The notes beneath the pieces were generated by a model. That model was not told the origin of the DNA. It searched no databases and saw nothing but the letters and a program-made list of their open reading frames with translations. From Actinomycetota bacterium (GTDB taxonomy: Bacteria; Actinomycetota; Acidimicrobiia; IMCC26256; BP-133), in the NCBI GenBank assembly GCA_030838815.1, contig JAUZEX010000278.1, positions 1 through 5,500 on the forward strand: DNA of 5,500 nt, given 5' to 3'. The position numbers were made by a program, and so were the translations under genes. Each line of letters starts with the position of its first letter. The first letter of the stretch is position 1. Positions 1 through 4,729 of the stretch are shown here, one piece after another.

Positions 1-515
1 AAGGCCTGCGCGACACGTCGCTGGAGAAGCTGGGCAACCTCAAACCGGTGTTCGACGGGGTCCACACCGCCGGCAACTCCAGCCAGATCTCCGACGGCGC
101 CTCGGCCCTGCTCATGACCAGCGCCGAGTTCGCCGAGCAGCGGGGGCTCGAGCCGGTGCTGACCCTGGAGGCCTCGGCTAGCGCCGGCGCCGACCCCGTC
201 CTCATGCTCACGGCCGTCATCCCCGCCACCCGCAAGCTGTTGCAGAAGACCGGCCTGTCGGTCGACGACATCGCCGCCTTCGAGGTGAACGAGGCCTTCG
301 CCTCCGTCGTGCTGGCCTGGCAGCGGGAGCTGGGCGTGCCCGACGAGAAGGTCAACCCGCTGGGCGGCGCCATCGCCTACGGGCACCCGCTCGGCGCCAC
401 CGGGGGCCGGCTGATCGGTTCCCTGGCGGCCGGCCTGTCGCCGGGGGAGTACGGCATCGTCACGATCTGCGGTGGCGGCGGGGTGGCCACGGCCTCGCTC
501 TTCCGGCGGTGCTGA
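1..515 (+). CDS. Thiolase family protein (acetyl-CoA acyltransferase), C-terminal part, 5' truncated by the window edge
   Basis: The reading frame is open from position 3 (first whole codon) to the TGA at 513-515, giving 170 residues of a protein that begins outside the window. Thiolases cleave 3-ketoacyl-CoA with CoA, or run the reverse condensation, in the cytoplasm. The C-terminal thiolase motifs are all visible: an AGNSSQISDGASA segment near 70-105, NEAFA at 288-302, the catalytic-histidine motif YGHPLGATGGR with its His codon at 384-386, and the catalytic cysteine in CGGGG with its codon at 468-470. The nucleophilic cysteine of the N-terminal half would lie upstream and cannot be checked. 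The C-terminus is normal for the family, ending shortly after the CGGGG loop. The stop lies within a few bases of the ferredoxin start, so the two are probably co-transcribed. Chain-length preference (acetoacetyl-CoA versus longer 3-ketoacyl-CoA) cannot be decided. Family call is secure. Confidence 0.95.
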   Translation, partial: GLRDTSLEKLGNLKPVFDGVHTAGNSSQISDGASALLMTSAEFAEQRGLEPVLTLEASASAGADPVLMLTAVIPATRKLLQKTGLSVDDIAAFEVNEAFASVVLAWQRELGVPDEKVNPLGGAIAYGHPLGATGGRLIGSLAAGLSPGEYGIVTICGGGGVATASLFRRC

Positions 516-520
516 CCCCA

Positions 521-745
521 GTGGTGGCGGCCCCGCACCCACCGTGGACCCTCCTCTTCGACGAGCACCGTTGCGTCGGTTGCGGTCAATGCGTCGGCTC
601 CTGCCCCACCAACGCCCTGAACGGGCTGCGGTTCGCCGGTGGGCAACCGAAGATCGTCGTGACCTGGGAGGACTGCACGCACTGCCTGCTCTGCCTTCCG
701 TGGTGCCCGACGGCGGCGTTCGACAAACAGCGCACACCGGCCTGA
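521..745 (+). CDS. Small 2[4Fe-4S]-type ferredoxin domain protein
   Basis: A 74-residue protein with two complete CxxCxxCxxxCP iron-sulfur motifs: CVGCGQCVGSCP (Cys 18, 21, 24, 28) and CTHCLLCLPWCP (Cys 52, 55, 58, 62), numbered from the GTG at 521. This is the classical pattern for two [4Fe-4S] clusters, each motif's last Cys usually completing the other cluster. By family knowledge it is a soluble low-potential electron carrier. The start is uncertain. The in-frame GTG at 521 has an SD-like GGCGGTG at 505-511 with 9 nt spacing. A GTG at 509 would add four residues and overlap the thiolase stop by 7 nt but has no visible SD, and a GTG at 524 is also possible. The gene follows the thiolase directly and is separated by about 90 bases from the next gene. 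Its redox partner is not identifiable; it might serve an oxygenase or an acyl-CoA redox enzyme outside the window. Confidence 0.88.
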   Translation: MVAAPHPPWTLLFDEHRCVGCGQCVGSCPTNALNGLRFAGGQPKIVVTWEDCTHCLLCLPWCPTAAFDKQRTPA

Positions 746-771
746 CGGCCACCCTGACCGGGCGCACACCG

Positions 772-800
772 TTGCACTGTGTCAGTTATTGGTTTACCAT
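772..800 (+). promoter_or_regulatory. Putative sigma-70-type promoter for the luciferase-like/FAD oxidoreductase cluster
   Basis: TTGCAC at 772-777 is a weak -35 candidate (the TTG core matches). TACCAT at 795-800 fits the actinobacterial TAnnnT -10 pattern. The spacer is exactly 17 nt. Transcription would begin near 806-808, giving a leader of roughly 30 nt that contains the strong SD at 821-826. The elements sit in the one AT-rich patch of the window, just upstream of a good start codon. This is a pattern match only; no start site is known. Confidence 0.5.
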
Positions 801-812
801 CTAGAAAGTTAA
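793..812. promoter_or_regulatory. Imperfect 20-bp palindrome over the -10 region, possible repressor operator
   Basis: The sequence TTTACCATCTAGAAAGTTAA is an inverted repeat centred on TCTAGA (800-805). Seven of ten symmetric positions pair: TT/AA, AC/GT and TCT/AGA pair, with mismatches at the third, sixth and seventh positions from the outside. It overlaps the proposed -10 element and start point, where a dimeric repressor would block transcription. TetR-family regulators commonly control acyl-CoA and lipid catabolic operons in actinobacteria through operators of this size. Assigning this site to such a regulator is inference, and no regulator gene lies in the window. Confidence 0.35.
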
Positions 813-820
813 TCGACTCC

Positions 821-826
821 GGGAGG
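821..826 (+). promoter_or_regulatory. Ribosome binding site fixing the start of the LuxA-like gene
   Basis: GGGAGG lies 9 nt before the ATG at 836. It selects this ATG over the in-frame GTG at 779. The resulting N-terminus, MKFAIF, matches the usual beginning of luciferase-fold enzymes. Confidence 0.8.
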
Positions 827-835
827 CCGACGCCG

Positions 836-1918
836 ATGAAGTTCGCCATCTTCGCTCTGCTCGAGCAGCCGGCCGGCCACAAGGTCGCCGATGTCTATTC
901 GAAGGCCATCGAGCAGGCCGAGGCCGCTGACGAACTGGGCTTCGAAGCCATCTGGCTGGCCGAGCACCACTTCACCGAGTACGGCACCCTGGCGTCGCCG
1001 GCCGTCCTCGGCACCGCCATCGCCGGGCGGACGAAGCGGTTGCGTATCGGCACCGGCGTGGCGATCCTGCCCTTCCACGATCCGCGCCGATTGGCCGAGG
1101 ACTACGCCACGCTCGACCTGCTGTCCGACGGCCGGCTCGACTTCGGGGTCGGCCGGGGGTACCAGCCGGCCGAGTTCGCCGGCTTCGGCGTTCCGATGAG
1201 CGAGAGCCGCAGCCGTTTCACGGAGGCGCTGGCCGTCATCGAAGGGCTGTGGACCCAGGACGACTTCTCCTTCGCCGGTCAGCACTTCCAGCTCGACGGC
1301 GTGACGCTCCACCCGAAGCCGGTGCAGTCGCCTCCGCCGATCTGGATGGCGGCGGTCAGCCCCGAGAGCTTCGAATTGGCGGCCCGGGCGGGGAAGCCGT
1401 TCCTGTCGGCCCCGCAGATCACACCCCTGCCGAAGATCAAGGAGGGGTACGACCTCTACCGCCGCATCTACCTCGAGGAGGGCCACGACCCGTCGCAGGT
1501 CGTCCTCCCGCTGCAGCGCCACGTCTACGCCGCCACCGATGAGCAGGCCGCCTACCACGACCCGGCCGAAGGCGTGATGTGGTACCAGCGCCTGAACGCC
1601 AAGCGGATGTCGAGCGCCGAGTCCGACGACTCGTCGTACGCCTTCTACAAGAAGGCCCAGGACAACCTGCAGAAGATGGAATACGACCAGATGTTCAACA
1701 GCGGCGGTCTGCTGTTCGACACGCCGGAGAAGCTCGTCCGGCGGATCGAGTCGCTGGAGACCGAACTGGGGCTGAACTACCTGATGTGCTGGATGAACTC
1801 CGGCGGGACCGACCAGAAGCTGGTGCTTGACTCCATGGAGCGGTTCGCCCGGGAGGTGATGCCGCACTTCCGCGAGGTGGAGGTCGGCGAAGAGGTCAAC
1901 GCCCTCGTGGGGGGGTGA
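836..1918 (+). CDS. LuxA-like flavin-dependent monooxygenase (luciferase-like, LLM class)
   Basis: A full-length luciferase-fold (TIM-barrel) protein of 360 residues, close to the 355 of bacterial luciferase alpha. The N-terminus MKFAIF forms the first barrel strand. The active-site motif EHHFTEYG is at residues 43-50, with His44 and His45 falling at the same numbers as the luciferase alpha histidines. A strand IGTGVAILPFHDP follows at about 71-83, then LSDGRLDFGVGRGY at 96-109, where Arg107 corresponds to the flavin-phosphate-region arginine and Gly106 replaces luciferase Cys106. HPKPVQSPPPIW at 159-170 and a C-terminal MPHFREVE complete the family pattern. Such enzymes use reduced FMN from a separate reductase to oxygenate a substrate; some relatives use F420 instead. 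No reductase is visible here. Aldehyde, ketone or terpene-type substrates are all possible, and light emission is not implied. It is the first gene of the cluster, and its TGA overlaps the next GTG by 4 nt. Confidence 0.93.
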   Translation: MKFAIFALLEQPAGHKVADVYSKAIEQAEAADELGFEAIWLAEHHFTEYGTLASPAVLGTAIAGRTKRLRIGTGVAILPFHDPRRLAEDYATLDLLSDGRLDFGVGRGYQPAEFAGFGVPMSESRSRFTEALAVIEGLWTQDDFSFAGQHFQLDGVTLHPKPVQSPPPIWMAAVSPESFELAARAGKPFLSAPQITPLPKIKEGYDLYRRIYLEEGHDPSQVVLPLQRHVYAATDEQAAYHDPAEGVMWYQRLNAKRMSSAESDDSSYAFYKKAQDNLQKMEYDQMFNSGGLLFDTPEKLVRRIESLETELGLNYLMCWMNSGGTDQKLVLDSMERFAREVMPHFREVEVGEEVNALVGG

Positions 1919-3234
1919 CCACGACGTCGGACGCGGCGCACTACGACGCGGCCGTCATCGGTGGGGGAGTCGGCGGCCTGGCCGTCGCCGCCCGCCTGGT
2001 GGCGGCCGGTTGTCGCGTCCTCGTCCTGGAACGGCTGAAGGAGATCGGCGGGCGCTTCACCGATGTCACCGTCGACGGGTTCCACGTCTCCACCGGCGGG
2101 GTCGGCATCGAGGTCGGGGGTGGCTTCCAGGAATGCTTCGACCTCGTGGGCGCACCGTTCGACGTCGTGACGCCTCCGGACCCGGTGCTGCGCTACAAGG
2201 TGGCCGACGGCTACGTCGACGCCGGCGCCAAGGGCAGCCTCCGCAGGCTCGTCATGGCCGCCGCCCGGGACGACGACGAGGGCAGCCGGGTGTTCAATGC
2301 CCTGAAGCGGGCCCTCGCCTGGGAGGAGCCCTCCCCCGGGATGTCACTGGTGGAGTGGCTCGGAACGTACACCGACAACAAGGACCTGATCGGCATCTTC
2401 GCCGGCATCTGCGAAGCGACGCACGGCCCCGGGGAGCGGGTTCCGGCCCGGCAGTTCATCCAGTTCATCAAGGTGCAGGGCGGCTACAGGTCGTTCGGGT
2501 TCGCCCGGCACGGCAACCGGGCGCTGATGCAGGCGCTGGCCGACGGCATCCGTCACCGCGGCGGCGAGATCGTCACCCGGGCGGAGGTCAAGGAGATCGT
2601 CGTCCGCCACCACCGGGTCGCCGGAGTCCGTTACCTGCGGCGGGGCCAGGAGCAGACCGTGACCGCCGATTCCGTGGTCAGCAATGCCGGTCCGAAGATG
2701 ACCGTGGCCCTCGCCGGGCGCGAGGCCTTCGACCCCGGCTACCTCGGGCTGGTCGACAGCATGCGGCCGATGTCGATCGTGACCGTGGTCAGCACGGATC
2801 GCCGGCCCCTCCACGACTTTGCCGGGGTGACGATCCCGAGCCTGTCGGGCACCCGCCGGATCTCCTACCTGGCCACCCCGACCCTGGCGGCGCCGGAGTC
2901 CTCCGACGGCGGCCACCTGACCGAGTCCTACGGGATGGTCCGAGACGAGTCGAACTGGACGGCCGAGGTCGAGGCCAACCTCGCCGACCTCGAGGATCAC
3001 CTGCCGGGCTTCGACCGGGCGAAGCACGTCCTGCGCGTGAACTGCTACTCGGGCGGGTGGCCCTGCTACCACGCCGTCCCCGGCGACGACGTCCCGCAAC
3101 GGACCCCGGTGGAACTGCTCTACAACGTCGGCGACGGCGTGAAGCCCGACGGATGGTCGGGGCTGGCGGCCTGCGCCGAGACCGGGCGGCTCGTGGCCGG
3201 CGACATTCTGAGCCGTCTCTCAGGGAGGGGCTGA
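1915..3234 (+). CDS. FAD-dependent oxidoreductase, phytoene desaturase/retinol saturase-like
   Basis: A 439-residue flavoprotein of the amine oxidase/phytoene dehydrogenase superfamily. The N-terminal dinucleotide-binding motif is VIGGGVGGL (residues 14-22), followed by the ribose-binding glutamate in LVLE (Glu39) and the GGR motif (45-47) typical of this superfamily. The central GNRALMQALADGIRHRGGEI segment (about 200-219) and VVSNAG (about 254-259) match the conserved mid-region of CrtI-like enzymes. The C-terminal FAD motif is YNVGDGVKPDGWSGL (about 403-417), followed by a final helix that closes the FAD site. No membrane span or signal peptide is evident. Family members desaturate or saturate carbon-carbon bonds in isoprenoids and related lipids, but many actinobacterial members have unknown substrates. 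Starting at GTG 1915 gives a GTGA overlap with the upstream stop, which suggests translational coupling. The next gene begins 4 nt after its stop. Confidence 0.92.
   Translation: MTTTSDAAHYDAAVIGGGVGGLAVAARLVAAGCRVLVLERLKEIGGRFTDVTVDGFHVSTGGVGIEVGGGFQECFDLVGAPFDVVTPPDPVLRYKVADGYVDAGAKGSLRRLVMAAARDDDEGSRVFNALKRALAWEEPSPGMSLVEWLGTYTDNKDLIGIFAGICEATHGPGERVPARQFIQFIKVQGGYRSFGFARHGNRALMQALADGIRHRGGEIVTRAEVKEIVVRHHRVAGVRYLRRGQEQTVTADSVVSNAGPKMTVALAGREAFDPGYLGLVDSMRPMSIVTVVSTDRRPLHDFAGVTIPSLSGTRRISYLATPTLAAPESSDGGHLTESYGMVRDESNWTAEVEANLADLEDHLPGFDRAKHVLRVNCYSGGWPCYHAVPGDDVPQRTPVELLYNVGDGVKPDGWSGLAACAETGRLVAGDILSRLSGRG
3223..3230 (+). promoter_or_regulatory. Strong ribosome binding site for the second luciferase-like gene
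   Basis: GGGAGGGG sits inside the last codons of the FAD oxidoreductase gene, 8 nt before the ATG at 3239. It confirms that start and allows independent initiation. Confidence 0.75.
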
Positions 3235-3238
3235 CGAC

Positions 3239-4150
3239 ATGCGCGTCGGTGTCGGTTTGCTGACCTACGAGGCCGGGATGCCCGGCGGCCCCACCGGCTG
3301 GCCGGAGGCCTACCGGGCGGCGACGGAGTTCGCCCTCACCGCCGAGGCCCTCGGGTTCGAGCACGTCTGGGTGAGCGAGCATCACGCCTGGTACACCGGG
3401 TACTGCCCGGCGGCGGTCGTCGCCTCCGCCGCGCTGCTGGCCCGGACGTCCACCATCGGTGTGGCGACCGGCATCGTGAACGCCTCGGTCCGGCCCCCGG
3501 CCGAGCTCGCCGCCTCCGCCCACCAATTGTCGGTCGACTCGGCCGGCCGGTTCGAGCTCGGCATCGGCCGGGGTTACCGGGTGCTGGAGACGACCACCCC
3601 CGGCGGCCGGGAGCGCCAGGCCCTCGCCCGGGCGGTACCCGACTTCCTGGAGGAGTGGGATCGCCTGCGACCCCGTACGCCGTTGTGGGTGGCGGCGACA
3701 GCGCGGGCTGCGGTGCGGCGGGCGGCGGCGGCCGGCCACCGCATCCTGCTGGCCCCGTTCACCGACCGGGAGCGGGTCCGGGTCCTCGCCGGCGAGTACC
3801 GCGACGCCTACGTGGGTCCCGATCCCTGCGTCGGTGTCCTGCGGGACTGCTGCCCGGATGCCGACAGTGCGGCGATGGCGGCGCGGATGTACCGGGAGGA
3901 GATCAGCGGGTGGTGGGCCCGGGACGGCAAGCTGCTCAGCGAGCAGGGCGGTGCCGACGACGCGCTGTCGGCGGTGCTGGGGCGGGTGGCCACCGGAACG
4001 GCCGACGAGATCTCGGAACGGTTGGCGGAGGACGAGGCGGACGGCGTGGACTACCTGGCCCTGCGGGTGTCCTTCGGCGGGTCGGCCCGGAGCGATCAGC
4101 TGCAGCTCCTGGCCGAGGTGCCCGCGGTGAGGAGCTGGCTGTGCGGGTGA
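3239..4150 (+). CDS. Shortened luciferase-like (LLM class) flavin- or F420-dependent oxidoreductase
   Basis: A 303-residue luciferase-fold protein beginning MRVGVGLLTYEAG. It carries the EHH motif (Glu47, His48, His49), a barrel strand IGVATGIVN (about 73-81), LSVDSAGRFELGIGRGY (97-113) with Arg111, then PLWVAA (about 148-153), and a typical C-terminal block GTADEISERLAEDEADGVDYLALR. Between GRGY and PLWV it has only about 35 residues, against about 59 in the LuxA-like protein at 836-1918, and it lacks the usual PKPVQ stretch, so the substrate/mobile loop is reduced. The C-terminal family block is present, so the gene looks complete rather than truncated. The ATG at 3239 has a strong SD and lies 4 nt after the preceding stop. 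Cofactor (FMN or F420) and substrate are undetermined. It may be a subunit, partner or second-step enzyme relative to its neighbours. Confidence 0.9.
   Translation: MRVGVGLLTYEAGMPGGPTGWPEAYRAATEFALTAEALGFEHVWVSEHHAWYTGYCPAAVVASAALLARTSTIGVATGIVNASVRPPAELAASAHQLSVDSAGRFELGIGRGYRVLETTTPGGRERQALARAVPDFLEEWDRLRPRTPLWVAATARAAVRRAAAAGHRILLAPFTDRERVRVLAGEYRDAYVGPDPCVGVLRDCCPDADSAAMAARMYREEISGWWARDGKLLSEQGGADDALSAVLGRVATGTADEISERLAEDEADGVDYLALRVSFGGSARSDQLQLLAEVPAVRSWLCG
4129..4134 (+). promoter_or_regulatory. Ribosome binding site deciding the start of the truncated luciferase-like gene
   Basis: GAGGAG inside the end of the preceding gene lies 6 nt before the GTG at 4141 and 12 nt before the alternative GTG at 4147. 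This favours 4141, which also yields the MRV start seen in the neighbouring paralogue. Confidence 0.55.
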
Positions 4151-4716
4151 TCCTGGAGGTGGCGGGCTACCGGACCGGGCCGATCGCCGCCGAGCAGCTG
4201 GCCCGGGGGGCCGAAGCCGCCGGAGCGTGGGCTCTGTTCTTCGAGAGCGAGGACGTCGGTCCGGAGAGCATCACGCTCCATGCCGCGGTGGCCGCCACCG
4301 TCGATCTGCATGTGGGCGCCTGGCTGCAGACGGCGAACCCGTTCGTGGCCGCCGAGCAGCTGACCGTGCTCGACGCCGTGAGCGAGGGGCGGGCGCTGGG
4401 CCTGTCCCGGGACGGCACCTTCGCCGGCTGCGTCGAGGAGATCCTGGCCGGCGCCGAGGTGCCGGCGGGCGACGACGGGCTCGGCGGTCGCACGGCGACC
4501 GCCCGGCTCGCGCCGCCGTCCCGGCAGGCGGCGGTGCCCGTCCTCCGCCTCGGTGAAGGGAAGGTCTCCCATCCCCGGCTGCTCGACCTGGTGCGCCTCT
4601 CGCTCCCGGCCGAAGAGCTCCTCGTGCCCGGTGTCCCGCTCGAGCGGCTGGTGCGATCGGCCCGCATGAGTGGGTGGCAGGGGCCCGAGATCGAAGCGGT
4701 GCAAGCGCTCGGCTGA
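4141..4716 (+). CDS. Truncated luciferase-fold protein lacking the EHH active-site motif
   Basis: A 191-residue protein read from GTG 4141, overlapping the preceding gene by 10 nt; GTG 4147 would give a 4-nt overlap instead. Residues 1-92 follow the luciferase-like pattern: MRVILEVAGY strand, AEAAGAWALFFESED helix-strand, HAAVAATVDLHVGAWLQTANPFVAAEQLTVLD, and VSEGRALGLSRDG in the place of SxGRxxxGxGRG. The catalytic EHH is replaced by FFESED, and the GRG motif becomes SRD, so flavin catalysis by the usual mechanism is unlikely. The last 100 residues match nothing I recognise, and the usual second half of the barrel is missing. It could be a non-catalytic partner of the upstream luciferase-like protein (compare the reduced luciferase relative LuxF, about 230 residues) or a decaying gene. 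Tight overlap, an SD and an uninterrupted protein-like frame favour a functional gene. The family link is by pattern only. Confidence 0.72.
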   Translation: MRVILEVAGYRTGPIAAEQLARGAEAAGAWALFFESEDVGPESITLHAAVAATVDLHVGAWLQTANPFVAAEQLTVLDAVSEGRALGLSRDGTFAGCVEEILAGAEVPAGDDGLGGRTATARLAPPSRQAAVPVLRLGEGKVSHPRLLDLVRLSLPAEELLVPGVPLERLVRSARMSGWQGPEIEAVQALG

Positions 4717-4718
4717 CG

Positions 4719-4724
4719 AAAGGA
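4719..4724 (+). promoter_or_regulatory. Ribosome binding site for the enoyl-CoA hydratase-like gene
   Basis: AAAGGA (with GGAAG continuing to 4726) lies 5 nt before the GTG at 4730, in a short AT-richer junction. No better start codon is available in this frame. Confidence 0.65.
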
Positions 4725-4729
4725 AGTTT

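Larger units (their letters stand above)
746..835 (+). other. Intergenic region carrying the promoter and leader of the downstream gene cluster
   Basis: This 90-base gap is the only substantial non-coding stretch in the window. Its first 25 bases are GC-rich and featureless. From about 770 to 815 the sequence becomes clearly AT-richer than anything else nearby, which fits a promoter and operator. An open frame continues upstream of the true start of the next gene to a GTG at 779, but that GTG falls between the proposed -35 and -10 elements and has no SD. No convincing intrinsic terminator for the thiolase-ferredoxin unit was found. Confidence 0.7.

Noticed and set aside
739..750. Short hairpin GGCC-TGAC-GGCC after the ferredoxin as a terminator
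   Set aside because: The stem is only 4 bp, it overlaps the stop codon, and no T-run follows. It is within chance for such GC-rich DNA.
779..835. N-terminal extension of the LuxA-like protein from a GTG at 779
   Set aside because: The extension lies across the proposed promoter, has no SD, is AT-rich, and is not luciferase-like. The ATG at 836 has GGGAGG 9 nt upstream and gives the family N-terminus.
809..1867. Long open frame on the - strand opposite the LuxA-like gene
   Set aside because: It is a shadow of the GC-rich codon pattern, with low-complexity Arg/Val/Gly/Leu-rich translation and no motif, while the + strand gene carries clear family motifs.
2010..3263. Open frame in another + phase across the FAD oxidoreductase gene
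   Set aside because: Its translation is Arg/Gly/Pro-rich without motifs, whereas the overlapping frame has complete FAD-binding signatures.
4100..4160. Frameshift joining the 303-residue and 191-residue luciferase-like genes into one protein
   Set aside because: The first protein already has the normal C-terminal family block, and the second begins with a new N-terminal barrel strand (MRVILEV). They look like two genes, not one broken gene.
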